From assembly GCA_014529385.2 (NCBI GenBank), contig CM043963.1, forward strand, positions 80,241,412-80,305,411: a stretch of 64,000 bases of DNA, given 5' to 3'. The notes under the pieces were generated by a model. It saw only the letters and a list, made by a program, of their open reading frames with translations, did not search any database and had not been told where the DNA came from. Both the position numbers and the translations under genes were made by a program. Source of the DNA: Adiantum capillus-veneris. Taxonomy: Eukaryota > Streptophyta > Polypodiopsida > Polypodiales > Pteridaceae. Shown in pieces: positions 1 to 11,422 of this stretch (its first letter is position 1; every line of letters starts with the position of its first letter).

Positions 1-860
1 TAACATATTGTCGGATCCACTCTCTTTAAGTCCTTGTAAGACCATGCAAACACATCCTTATATTCCTGAAGAGCGTTGAGAAGTTCCTCCTCCTCGTCTC
101 GGCTTAGGTCTGTTTCTATGTATACAGGTTGAGGTGTTTCTCCAGGTTGTGCTAAGTCTACTTTCTTTGCATCTTCTGGTCCATCATAAGACTCTTTCTC
201 CCATCGCTCTCTTATGGGTTGTGTCAGGACTATTACTCTTCTAGAAAAGGTTCTGGAATGTATTCCATATCTTTGATCACTCTGTCTAGAATACATTCTT
301 CTTGTTTTAGGCTTCCACAATTGTATGCCCCACACATCCATAAATCCTTTGGATTTCCTAACCATTTGGGAAGTTCTGACCCTACTATAGTGGTAGAGTT
401 GAATTCTTCTATCGCGGTTCTGTCGACATCTTTGTAGCTATGGTCTTTAAGGTCTATTCGCGTCGTAGTTTCCATGTGTGTGAGGTATATGTGATTGAAC
501 CATCTTTAATTGTCTCATGAAGGGTGGTCCAAGTATTATGTAATAGCTATTTTTCTTGCCAAAATCCAATATAGCAAAGGTATGCTCGTGCACGATACCA
601 CAAGACTTAACAACTATTTTCTTCAAAAGTCCGATGGGTCTCTCCATATAATTGTAAGCCATTTGCAGTTTCATTCTGGTGGTTTTCAAAGCCGGTTGTC
701 CCCATTTTTTCTATACATCCTTTGTCACGATGGCTACACCCGCTCCACTGTCAAGAATAGCCATGGTGGCAATCCCTTCTAATTCCACTCGGATCAAGGT
801 ATTGCCATCTTCTCCTTCGTAGTATTCTCCTACCTTGTTTAAAGGCATTGGTTGCATGTT
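1..860 (-). pseudogene. Element A protease and start of RT region
   Basis: On the minus strand the motif ILDSGAGVAIVT is a retropepsin active site; its Asp codon lies at 750-752. A few codons later a TAG at 711-713 stands where related proteins have Trp (VTKDV-stop-KKWGQ). Past this stop the protein resumes with a flap-like region ending in YYIILGPPFMRQ, the usual retropepsin C-terminus (IILGxPF). A frameshift near 475 is followed by a short linker, and close to the left edge YKDVFAWSY, the conserved sequence just before the RT palm in plant Ty3 elements, can be read. It would process the Gag-Pol polyprotein but cannot be functional here. The family call is firm; exact frame borders are approximate. 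Confidence 0.75.
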
Positions 861-869
861 TACCTAGGG

Positions 870-2461
870 TTTTTCTAATTCTTTGATTCCTTCCTGCATT
901 TGTGAATTCGGATCCCTTAATCCAAATTTTTCGAGACATTTTCCTACCATATTCCACATATTAGGTCTCAATCTGAGAAGCTCTGCTAGAGTAATGATAC
1001 AAGTTATTAGAGTTGATAAGAGTGTTATCAACCCTTGGGAGTCCATGCCCGTACTTGTAGCAAGTTGCTGGGATGGTACAACTTTCACATTTGACTTTGC
1101 TTCATACTCTCCCATAAAGGATGGTAACATTTTCAAACATCCAGGTTGGTTATCCCAAGATTTCGCTAATCCCTTGTCTCCCCTATAAGAGTGCATCTCT
1201 AGATCTACTTGCGGTCCTGCTCAAATTCTTCAATAGGAGGAAGGAAGTAATCTTTTCCCATACTAGTTTTGTTAACCCGTTGGCTTAGTTTGTTAGCTTC
1301 ATTGGCTTCCCTTATTTGTCTCCAGAGATCGTTTAAACGCTCATCGCTCTTATACAATTCAGGTAGGGTAGGTTGAAACCCTATTGATGTTGAGTCTGTT
1401 GTATTAGACAAGATGCCAGGTCTTCCCATTGAATGTTTAGGTTTTAATTCGATTTTTGGACTAACAATTAGTCGATCCAATCCATGTGTTGGAGGGTTCC
1501 CTGTTATTGGTCCTGGAAGTTCTACCTCCTCCACCGGTTTCCTTGGAGTTGGTTCCATAAAATTTTGTGCAGTTTTGATCATTTTTTGGCACATTTCCAA
1601 TCTCTATTTTTCCACCTCAGCATAGGGATATGTCATCCATTTTTGCTCCTGAGTTTGGTCGATTTTAAGCCTTGAGTCGTATGCTTTCAAGAGTGTGTCT
1701 AGATGCTCATTTACCTTTTCCACTAGTACCGATCCACCCGATCCTGCACTTTTGGATATTGATTTCTTCTCAATATCAATCTCTGTTGGTGTTTCTAGCT
1801 TTTGAAGTGCTCGTTTTTCAAGTTTTTCTAGCCTGTCTTTGGTCTACTGTAACTCTTCTGTTATGACATTTTATTCTCGTTCTTTCCTAACTTCTACTCG
1901 TGCTTTTCTAGCCTTCCACGTGTTTCATTGACTTTTTCGTTTGATGCTAGGTGTTTTACCTCCTGTTTCTTCATTTCCAAGTTCATCTTTTTCTTTTCGA
2001 GCCTGAGCTTGTATAATGACCTGTATTGGTATAATTGTTTCATTCTCGGAACCACTGCTTGAAGGGATAGCCACCAAAAGGTTTATGGTTGCTTTCACTA
2101 TTTTGTTTGGATTTTTTGGGCAATCGGCAATCAAATGAGTGATACCGCAATCTGGACAATACGCATTCACTCGTACAATTTCCGAATGAGGACAATCTTT
2201 CATAAGATGGTCTCCCCCACATTTATAGCAAGTTCTCTGTGGTTGTCGTGGAGCTCCTTAGGCACCCCTCTGTTGGTAAATTGGTCTAGGTCCATTGAAA
2301 CCCCCATTGGCTATGAACAACAATGTTCTTTCATCCAAACTATATCTACTCTCTCTTGCAGCCTATGCCGTTGTTGCTGGTCCAACATTGCCAATCATAC
2401 TCCATGGTTCCGGTGTTCTCGGCTCTTCTGATGGGTAGTATGCTGGGCCGGCTATTGTTTC
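870..2461 (-). pseudogene. Element A gag C-terminal region with two zinc knuckles
   Basis: The minus strand encodes two CCHC-type knuckles in tandem: CYKCGGDHLMKDC (about 2190-2231) and CPDCGITHLIADC (about 2122-2163). A Lys/Glu-rich, coiled-coil-like linker follows, then a long low-conservation linker (about 1600-870) up to the protease. CCHC knuckles bind retroelement RNA during packaging. The same knuckle pair (CGGPHHVVEC, CNQCGLDHLIAQC) occurs in element F, so A and F are related lineages. Stops near 2243, 1925 and 1204 and at least two frame changes show that it is not translated as one protein. The right end is the insertion point of B. Confidence 0.7.
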
Positions 2462-4051
2462 TGTAACATTTAATGCCCTAATAACTTGTGTGTAGCGGAA
2501 ATGAGCATGAACATAGTGGGCATTTCATTAGAATAGATTCCTAATGAGAATTACAAGAGTGCTTGGGTAGAGAGAGCAATAAAAAGCATAACACCTAGTT
2601 AGATAGCATCGACAATACTTTCAAAAGAGAGATAAATTAAGCTAATGACAACATTTGAGGACTGGATTTGTATGGAGCCGGTCCCCCCTCCAAAAGGATT
2701 TGTATTATGGTTTCTCCCATCAAGAGAGACATTGTACAATACAATTCTTTGTGTTCCTTCAAGACTAGCTAGTGCAATGAAGATGAAAGCTTCATGCACT
2801 AAGCAAAACACTTAGCAAACACAACTTAAATTATCCCCGTTCTCAGACCCAAGACCTCACACACCTTCGAAGATGGTGAGAGCTAGCATGGTATGAGAGT
2901 AGATTGAGAGGAAGAAGGAGTATCTTACGAGAAAGATGTACATCTCCTCACATAATCACTCATATTAGCATAGCTTTAGCTTAGTAATTAGCTTGGTCGA
3001 GGAGATTAGCATGCATTGAAGCTTGGCTCTTGGTTGGATTTGAATCCACATGCCAAGAGTGTGTTGATGTAGGCTTCTATCTCACAAGCTTGGAGTAGGT
3101 GATGAGCTCTCCATTAAAGCTTGGGAAGAGATAGTCTTCTCTTTCTTCACACATGAGATTGTGTGAGTGTGTGTGTGATAATGCCTTGCAAAAATCAGTC
3201 CCCCTCTCTCTCTTGGGCGAGCCCTCTTGCTATTTGCTCTTGCTGAGCCCTCATTGGCTCTCCCCAAGTCAAGCCAATGACTATTAAGCAGCATAAGTGA
3301 TAGCCTTCTGACATGTGTCCCCCTTTCCCCTTTTGTGAGAGCTTTAGGTAATTAAATAATTAAACTAAACTCTCATTGGACCCCTTTGCCTCCTAGCCAA
3401 TAGGAATCAGGCAAGCCATTGGGCTCTTGAATGCTCATTGGACCCCTTGTGAGACTGCCCAATAGTCTTCTAGGAGACTTAATTCTCATTGGTTTCTTTT
3501 ATTAAATGTTTTTTAAATTAATTAAAGTAGATTTACTCTAGCTTAATTCTCATTGGTCCACTTCAAGGGTCATCCAATAGAAACTGGGCACACCTTGTGG
3601 GCATCTGGCCTAGGGAGCTGACATGTGTCCCTCATTCCCTTTTTGTAAAGGGAGCCTGTGTGTGTGTGTGTGTGGCTTTCTCTCTCATCCCCTAGAAGAA
3701 GGGCTCTCCCCCTCCCATGTAGGGATATGTGTTGACTTTGGAGAGCACACAAAGCATCCAATTCCCCCTAAGCTTTAACCCTTTGGACACAACCTTTGAG
3801 TTTTGGAACCTTAGCATTTTGGAAGTCTTAATGGGCTAAACCTTAGGGTATTTTTAGCCCATTGTTGCACATGGCTCTTTTGCAGATGGCCCTCCCTTTG
3901 GATCCCTATTTTCCCTCTTTTGGATCCCTACTGTGGCCGGTCTGCTAGCTTAAGCAATATTCTAGCCTTTTCTCCCCTGGCACTTCCCCACATTAAATGA
4001 TCAATTTAATATGAGAAAATAATTTAGGAGAATTAGATATTGATTATCACA
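2462..4051 (-). repeat. 3' LTR of element B
   Basis: About 1590 bp. On the plus strand it begins TGTAACATTTAATG and ends GATTATCACA, matching the 5' LTR at 9758-11422. Its inner (right) edge is followed directly by a polypurine tract on the minus strand. It contains a (TG)9 run at 3657-3674, two TGACATGTGTCC boxes (near 3308 and 3620) and a dense CCAAT-box cluster at 3253-3578. The LTR supplies the promoter and the polyadenylation signal. The element-sense start (TGTGATAATC here) differs by a small deletion from the 5' LTR (TGTCATAATAATC). Confidence 0.9.
3253..3578. promoter_or_regulatory. CCAAT-box array in the LTR of B
   Basis: Ten exact CCAAT/ATTGG pentamers fall in 326 bp: 3253, 3274, 3375, 3397, 3418, 3437, 3459, 3488, 3552 and 3574, on both strands. 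Fewer than one would be expected by chance. The array recurs at the matching place in the 5' LTR, the solo LTR and the more distant LTRs. CCAAT is the core site of the NF-Y complex, so a role as an enhancer in U3 is an inference. Confidence 0.5.
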
Positions 4052-4068
4052 TTACCTCTCTCTTGAAA
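4052..4068 (-). other. Polypurine tract of element B
   Basis: On the minus strand TTTCAAGAGAGAGGTAA lies directly before the 3' LTR start (TGTGATAATC). A purine-rich tract at this place primes plus-strand DNA synthesis in LTR retrotransposons. The same tract occurs beside the LTR of element C at 54694-54710. Confidence 0.75.
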
Positions 4069-4069
4069 T

Positions 4070-4089
4070 CATAGTCGTCCTCGACTATG
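4070..4089. other. Conserved hairpin beside the PPT of B
   Basis: CATAGTCG-TCCT-CGACTATG is a perfect 8-bp inverted repeat with a 4-base loop, one base from the polypurine tract. Element C has the same stem with loop TCGT at 54712-54731. Conservation of both arms between diverged copies suggests a function in the 3' end of the transcript, but no role is known. Confidence 0.55.
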
Positions 4090-4424
4090 GTGTAGAGAAG
4101 ATAAAGCATATTCATGAGTCCTTTTCTTAGCGGGTAGAAGATCCCTATGTTACCCTACGACATCATTCCACAATGGATGACTAGTCCATTTGGCGCTTGA
4201 GAGCCTCAGGCTGCCACAAGCATGTCTGCACATTAGTCCTATCAGTCTTCCATAATAGAGTGACAAGGTCTAGTTGGTGTTTGGGAGACGTCGTCTCCGC
4301 AAACTTGATCTAAGCATGCATACTACTTCATTTTTGTGCACAATAAAGAAAAAGAAAGTCTTATAAGACAAAAACTTTGTTCATTTTTTAACATTTTGTA
4401 CATTTGCTTACTCATTGGGAAGCA
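4090..4424. other. 3' untranslated region of element B
   Basis: No coding signal was seen between the chromodomain frame and the hairpin/PPT. The stretch contains short near-repeats (for example CATTTGGCGCTTGAGAG and TTGGTGTTTGGGAGACG) that recur in the matching part of element C (54780-54960), so it is a family feature and not an insertion. Confidence 0.5.
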
Positions 4425-5031
4425 TTGTAAGCATTGACAAGGTTTAGGTTATCCTTTAATTGTATGCCTTGCATCCATCTAGCATCTTCAAAAGGATAAT
4501 TCTTAAACTTAATAAGATATCGTCAGATAGTCTTACCGCCTCTTAGCACCTTGTCTTCATGTCGGAGAATGGACTCGGGCTGCAGCACCTCCTCTTGGTC
4601 CTCGATCTCCGGCGGGTCTTCAATAGTTGGTTCTTGAGGTGGCTCTCCTTTGTAAGGCTTTAATAGGCTCACATGGAAAGCATTGTGTATGAGCCAATGA
4701 TTGGGCAACTTGAGTTGATAGGCCATCTCATTGATTTGCCTAAGAATCTAAAAGGGATCATAGTACTTTTTGCTACTTTAGCATAGTACTTTTGGTGGCC
4801 CGTAGGATTCTTGCCCGTCGTGTGCCTTAATCGAGCCTTGGGAAACTTTAACAAGACCCAATCATTTTCTTTAAAGGCTTGGGCTCTTCTGTGCTTGTCA
4901 GCAGCAGCCTTTTGCCTTTGTTGTGAGATAGAGATAGCATCCTTAATCTTTTGGAAAGATTCTTGTAGGTCTCGGCTATACTCATCTGCAGCGAAGATCT
5001 TCCCATGTACCTTAAGCAGCAAGGGACTTTT
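4425..5031 (-). pseudogene. Element B integrase tail and chromodomain
   Basis: This continues pol past a stop at codon 1020 (GAGGGAAGATAA; element C reads GAGGGAAGACCT here). The minus strand first encodes the integrase C-terminal tail (DLQESFQKIKDAISISQQRQ, then VLLKFPKARLR). After a frameshift near 4760 it encodes HNAFHVSLLKPYKG and a chromodomain-like segment, ESILRHEDKVLRGGKT-stop-RYLIKFKNYPFEDARWM. The TGA lies at 4523-4525 on the plus strand (TCA). Chromodomains guide integration of chromoviruses to particular chromatin. With stops both before and inside it, this tail is probably not made as part of pol unless the stops are read through. Confidence 0.75.
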
Positions 5032-8000
5032 TTATCTTCCCTCAATTAACTCGAAAGGTGCTTTTCCCGTGGAAGTATGTACAGTGTTATTGTAAGCATA
5101 CTCCACTAAGGGTAAGTACTTCTCCCATTGGGATCTTTGATCTACTTCCGTTACATAGGCTTTTAGTAGATCGAGAATGGCTAGGTTAGGTATTTCACTT
5201 TGGCCATCCGTTTGTGGATGATAGGCCAAAGACGAGTTTAGCCTTGTCCCTAAATTCTCAAAGAGACCCTTCCAGAAATTACTGGTCATTCTAGGATCTC
5301 TATCCGACACTATGGACATTGGCAAGCCATGGTACTTGAAAATTTTTGAAATGAAGAGGGTTGCCATTTGATGGGCTTTGATAGTCTTTTTGACAGGTAC
5401 AAAATGATCTTGTTTACTGAACCTGTCTACTATCGTCCATATTCCCGTATTCCCATGGATAGACTTAGGCAGTCCAAAGATAAAATCCATGGATATGCTC
5501 TCCCATGGTGAATTAGGGATTGGCAAGGGTTGAAGCAATCCAAGTTGCTTCCCTCTATCAAATTTTGTCTTTTGGCATACCACACATTTAGAAACATACT
5601 CTTGTATGTTCACTTTCATGGTAGGCCAATAGAAATATGTTTCAATTCCCTTTAAGGTAGACTGAATCCCTCTATGCCCCGCATAAGGTGGAGCATGAGA
5701 TTCATACATTACTTTCTCATGTAGTGAGTTAGTAACGCATAGTCTATTGCCATAGAGAAGATAACCATCTTGTAAGGTAAATGGTTCTTCTTTTTTCCCT
5801 AATGCAAGGGCTGAAATCACATCTCTAAAATCGGGATCAATAGCGTACTCATCTATCATTGAAGATAGATCATTGTGAGTTGCTATGGAAACCACATTCA
5901 CTCTCGGCCGTCTTGAGAGTGCATCAACTACTTGATTATGCTTGCCAGCAATGTGAGCAATATGAAAATGAAATTGCGAAAGGAAATTTTCCCACCTCAT
6001 TTGTTTGTCGGAGAGCTTGGTCTGCGTCATGAAGTACTTAAGACTTTGGTGATCCGTTCGCAGAATGAAAGGAGTCCCCAATAAATAGTGCTTCCATGAG
6101 TCTAAGGCATGTAGAACTGCAAGGAGTTCCTTTTCATATATGCCTAGAGCTTGATCAACAGGGTCGAGCCTTCGACTCTCATAGCCTATGGCATGCCCTT
6201 CTTGGAGTAAAACAGCTCCAAGGCAATCACCACAAGCATCACATTGGACCTCAAATGGTTTTGAGAGATCCGGTAGTGTAAGCACAGGTTGAGAGATAAG
6301 CTTTTCTTTTAGCTTTTCGAAAGCATTGTTCTCCTTAGCAGACCATGTATACCTAACGCTTTTCTTTGTTAGGTCATGTAATGGTCCCACAATTTGTGAG
6401 AACTTTTCTATGAAGCGTCTATAGTATGCACACATACCTATAAAGCTTCTTAGTTCATGAAGATTCCTTGGTTTAGGCCATCCTTTTATTACCTCTAACT
6501 TAGATGGATCCATTTGGATGCCATCTTGAGAGATAATATGACCTAAATACTGAATCTCTTGCAAGAAAATTTCACTTTTCTTTCGATTAACATCAAGTTT
6601 ATTCTCTCTTAAAACTTGAAATATTACCTGGAGGTGTTGCTTGTGTTCCTCCAATGAATTAGAGTAGATGATAATATCATCAAAGAACACTCTAGTGAAG
6701 GTTCGATGAGTCCTGAACAGCTTCTCCATCAAGCGGTTGAATGTGGCTAGTGCATTGGTCAAGCCAAAAGGCATGACAATGTATTCGTAAAGACCAAATG
6801 TGGTGCGAAATGCGGTCTTTACAATGTCTTGATCAACTATCCTTATTTGATGATAGCCACTTTTTAGGTCAATCCTACTGAAGTAGGTCGATCCTTGTAG
6901 CTTATCAAATAGGTCTTCTACCCGTGGAACGGGAAACCTATTCTTGATAGTGATCCTATTTAGTGCTCTATAGTCGACACACATACGATATGTGCCGTCT
7001 TTCTTTTGCACTAATAGCACAGGTGAGCAAAATGGAGATGAGCTTGGCCTAACCATACCCTTCTCAAGTAACTCATGCACTTGCCGCATAATCTCCTCTT
7101 GTTGAGCTTGAGAAACTCTATAAGGAGGTTTGTTAGGCGGTGAACTTCCTGGAAGAAGTTCGATTGCATGGTCATAATTACCTCGTTTAGGAGGTAGCTC
7201 ACAAGGGATGTCGTCAATAAAAAAATCTTGAAACCCCTTGAGAAAATTGGATAACTCTAATTCCTTTTGGTTGCTTTTATTTTCTTTTGCTAAAGCATTA
7301 GGTTCATTTTGAGAGTCTTTAACAAAAATCATGTACACGGAAATAGAGCTCTTTATTGACTTGTTGAAAGCTGGTGTATGTACAATGGGGATAGTGTTAC
7401 CCATTTCCTTAGCATCTATATACATGTCTTTTTCCCTGAACTTAAAGGAGATTCTCCTTTCAGGAAATTTAACACCGGCAACCAGGCGGTCAAACCATGG
7501 TGCCCCTAGGATTACATCCTCATGCTTGAGAGGAGAGATAAAGAAGTCCTCTTTTTCCACATAGCCTTGGACATGAAGCCTCAATTTCCCAATTAAGGGA
7601 GTGACTGAAGCTTCTTGCCCCTTGAAGGCACTGTCTGCGGGTAGGACATCTCCCATCTCGTAGGATTGTATGCCTAGCTTGGTGGCTAACTCCATAGATA
7701 TAAAATTGTGAGTAGAACCAGGGTCAAAGAGAATAAAAGCATCATGTTCTCTTACCTTTCCCCAAGCATGGCATAGAGGAGATCCTTTGTGGTGAGTTTG
7801 GTGAGTCTCCTCCTCTTGGATTTCAACCAAGGAAGCTCTAAGAGGATCTTGGCGGTTGTTCTTTTGGGGACAAGCGCGGTACGCATGCCCTTGTTCGCCG
7901 CACTTGAAACACCGGTTATCCTTACGATAACGCTCACGCTCTTCAGGAGAGAGTTTATTCTTACCTTTGTAAACTCCCTTCTCTTTAGCTTTGTTGGAGT

Positions 8001-8091
8001 TGCCCTTAGGAGACTTTTGGACATTGTCCTTCCCCTTAGGCTCATTGGAACCCTTGTTTTCCGGGGTCTTATTATTTCTTTTAGCCCCCAT
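5032..8091 (-). CDS. pol: Gag-Pol polyprotein of element B (zinc knuckle, protease, RT, RNase H, integrase)
   Basis: A single 1019-codon frame. Residues 1-60 are Lys-rich. A CCHC knuckle (CFKCGEQGHAYRAC) spans 61-74. The protease motif is FILFDPGSTHNF near 123 (DPG in place of the usual D-S/T-G). RT spans about 330-520, with FSRIDLKSGYHQ (Asp 408) and RVFFDDIIIYS (catalytic DD at 471-472). RNase H spans about 615-730, with Asp 618, Glu 653, Asp 680 and Asp 723. The integrase zinc finger has His 799, His 806, Cys 836 and Cys 839, and its core triad is Asp 869 (SMDFIFG), Asp 930 (VSDRDPRM) and Glu 966 (DGQSE). All reverse-transcriptase and integrase catalytic residues are present. It starts 12 bases after the gag stop, in the gag-pol layout of Ty3 chromoviruses. 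The last part of integrase and the chromodomain lie beyond the stop at 5032. Confidence 0.93.
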   Translation of the reverse strand: MGAKRNNKTPENKGSNEPKGKDNVQKSPKGNSNKAKEKGVYKGKNKLSPEERERYRKDNRCFKCGEQGHAYRACPQKNNRQDPLRASLVEIQEEETHQTHHKGSPLCHAWGKVREHDAFILFDPGSTHNFISMELATKLGIQSYEMGDVLPADSAFKGQEASVTPLIGKLRLHVQGYVEKEDFFISPLKHEDVILGAPWFDRLVAGVKFPERRISFKFREKDMYIDAKEMGNTIPIVHTPAFNKSIKSSISVYMIFVKDSQNEPNALAKENKSNQKELELSNFLKGFQDFFIDDIPCELPPKRGNYDHAIELLPGSSPPNKPPYRVSQAQQEEIMRQVHELLEKGMVRPSSSPFCSPVLLVQKKDGTYRMCVDYRALNRITIKNRFPVPRVEDLFDKLQGSTYFSRIDLKSGYHQIRIVDQDIVKTAFRTTFGLYEYIVMPFGLTNALATFNRLMEKLFRTHRTFTRVFFDDIIIYSNSLEEHKQHLQVIFQVLRENKLDVNRKKSEIFLQEIQYLGHIISQDGIQMDPSKLEVIKGWPKPRNLHELRSFIGMCAYYRRFIEKFSQIVGPLHDLTKKSVRYTWSAKENNAFEKLKEKLISQPVLTLPDLSKPFEVQCDACGDCLGAVLLQEGHAIGYESRRLDPVDQALGIYEKELLAVLHALDSWKHYLLGTPFILRTDHQSLKYFMTQTKLSDKQMRWENFLSQFHFHIAHIAGKHNQVVDALSRRPRVNVVSIATHNDLSSMIDEYAIDPDFRDVISALALGKKEEPFTLQDGYLLYGNRLCVTNSLHEKVMYESHAPPYAGHRGIQSTLKGIETYFYWPTMKVNIQEYVSKCVVCQKTKFDRGKQLGLLQPLPIPNSPWESISMDFIFGLPKSIHGNTGIWTIVDRFSKQDHFVPVKKTIKAHQMATLFISKIFKYHGLPMSIVSDRDPRMTSNFWKGLFENLGTRLNSSLAYHPQTDGQSEIPNLAILDLLKAYVTEVDQRSQWEKYLPLVEYAYNNTVHTSTGKAPFELIEGR

Positions 8092-8103
8092 TTGGAAATT
8101 GAT

Positions 8104-9355
8104 TCAAGAGGCCACCATAGTATGGTATATTACCGCCGATATGGTACGTGGCCTTTGGGAGTTGACATACTCCGCCATTTCTTCGGTTAAGCCCGCACAA
8201 AATTGTTGCTTTTGCTCTCCAAAATCCAACTTTTTGAAGACAGTGGCTTTGAGTTGTATGTCCCAAAACTTGTCTATATATTTGTGGATGGATTCACTGG
8301 GAGAGAGCTTTAAGCTTCTCCATTCAGTGAGTACTTTGTCTTTTGCATCGGTGGCCAAAAACTGCTTCATAATGGAAGCTCTTAAAGCTTTCCATGTTCG
8401 TGGAGCTTCACCGTTGGCTCGTAGGCTAGACCACCATTGTGTGGCGGACTTTTGAAAGTGCATAGCTACATGGCGTAGCTTAGAGGACTCCGTGAAGCCC
8501 TCATCTCCAAACGCAGCATCGAATTGCTGGATAAAGGCCAAGACTTTGTTCGTAGCACTAAAGGTGCCATCATAAGTAAGGAAAGAGATGCTCTTCCCTC
8601 CCTCTTTGAATTTCTTCAGCTTGGACGACCTCTTCCATGCGGCATAGGATTTCCTATGGCCTCTTCTTTTTGATGGTTCAAAGGTTGCACCATCACTTTC
8701 TTCAAAAGGTGAAGAATTTGAAGAAGGTGGAGAAGAGGGTGACCTCTTTCTCGCCTTTTTCTTGTCTTAATCTTTGTCGTCTTCACCATCACTTTCATAA
8801 GAGGAAGAGGATGAAGAAGATGGAGAAGAGGGTGTCCTCTTTCTCGCTTTTTTCTTGTCTTGCTTTTTATCATCCCTTTTTAAATTGTGATGAGGAGAAG
8901 AATACGATGGTCTTCTCCGCTTTGGTGGTGATGGAGAGCGTTTAGCCCGCCGTCTTCGTGGAGCCATCTCCGCTGAGGTGGCGGGAGACTCGCTTCTTTC
9001 TCGTTCCTTCGGTGGAGGCTCTTGAGTTCTCCTTTGGGAAGGAGATGCATCATCAAGAAGTAAATTCTTGAGCCCTTCGTACGGATTCTCTTCTTCTTCC
9101 CGAATCGGAGAGACCTCTTTTGGTAGTCTCACAAGGAGGCTTCCTAGGTGTTCTCTCGTCATGGTGATGAGCTTGGAGAATCTCATGAGCACGGAGTTGC
9201 CGTTGCACTTCACTTTGGAGAGATGGATTGCCCATGGCTTGTTGAAGCCTAGAAACAAGATAGTTAACAAGCATTGAAGCATCATTAGTAGCTTGCTCAT
9301 GAGCAAAATCAAAGTTATCAACATTAATTTCACTCTCTTTACTATTGTCAACCAT
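8104..9355 (-). pseudogene. gag: Gag of element B, interrupted
   Basis: The likely start is the Met at 9355 (MVDNSKESEINVDN). A frameshift between about 9190 and 9060 moves the frame into KEVSPIREEEENPYEGLKNL. A basic, Ser/Arg-rich stretch follows (KRSPSPPKRRRPSYSS), then a duplicated block ending KKKARKRTPSSPSS and KKKARKRSPSSPPS, with a TAA stop near 8766 between the copies. The capsid-like core (8600-8104) contains FLTYDGTF, FIQQFDAAFGDEGF, WWSSLRA and EWRSLKLSPSESIHKY, the retrotransposon gag pattern. The zinc knuckle sits in the pol frame, which begins after the stop at 8104. Gag packages element RNA into virus-like particles; with a frameshift and a stop this copy cannot make it whole. 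Confidence 0.8.
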
Positions 9356-9738
9356 TCTAACAACTTTTAGGTGTACTTTGGCACTTCAAGCCCTAGTTGC
9401 TACTCCTCTTTACCCCTTTAGAAAAAGCACTCAAGCTACTGTACCCGCGGCTCGAATACCATTAATTGCAAGGAATAGAAGAGAGGGTCTTTCGACACCA
9501 AAACAACACCGGCTCCTGTCAAGCTTCTAATAACTCAATAGTGGTTAAGCCGTAGGCAAGCCCCGTAGGACTCCACTATTAAGACCATAGCTCTCGACGG
9601 TGATGCCCCGTTAACTGCACAAAGGCAGGCTCACTGCAAGGCTGAAAAATCCCTATTCTACTTGCTCACAGGCAATTAATAATCCCAACCATTTGTAGCT
9701 AGCTTGAGGACCTCCCTTCTTGAGCAAGAAAAGAGAAA
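9356..9738. other. 5' leader of element B
   Basis: Untranslated leader between PBS and gag (minus sense). No open frame and no repeat was noticed. It would hold packaging and dimerisation signals, but none can be pinpointed. Confidence 0.5.
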
Positions 9739-9756
9739 CCTTGTGCTCTGATACCA
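9739..9756 (-). other. Primer binding site of element B (initiator tRNA-Met)
   Basis: The minus strand reads TGGTATCAGAGCACAAGG, complementary to the 3' end of plant initiator tRNA-Met. It lies one base after the 5' LTR end (ATGTTACA). This fixes the element's direction and the LTR border at 9758. Confidence 0.9.
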
Positions 9757-9757
9757 A

Positions 9758-11422
<1,665 letters not shown>

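Larger units (their letters stand above)
1..2461 (-). mobile_element. Ty3/gypsy element A, left segment (gag end, protease, RT start)
   Basis: This is the downstream half of a minus-strand Ty3/gypsy retrotransposon. Reading right to left it holds the gag C-terminus with two zinc knuckles, a linker, a retropepsin motif, and the start of the reverse-transcriptase region at the window edge. The upstream half continues at 11423-16781; chromovirus B (2462-11422) was inserted between them. Continuity is supported by strand, by domain order (gag core on the right, zinc knuckles and protease on the left), and by reading gag Pro-rich linker text on both sides of B. The element is decayed, with several stops and frameshifts. 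RT, integrase and the 3' LTR lie outside the window. Confidence 0.8.
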
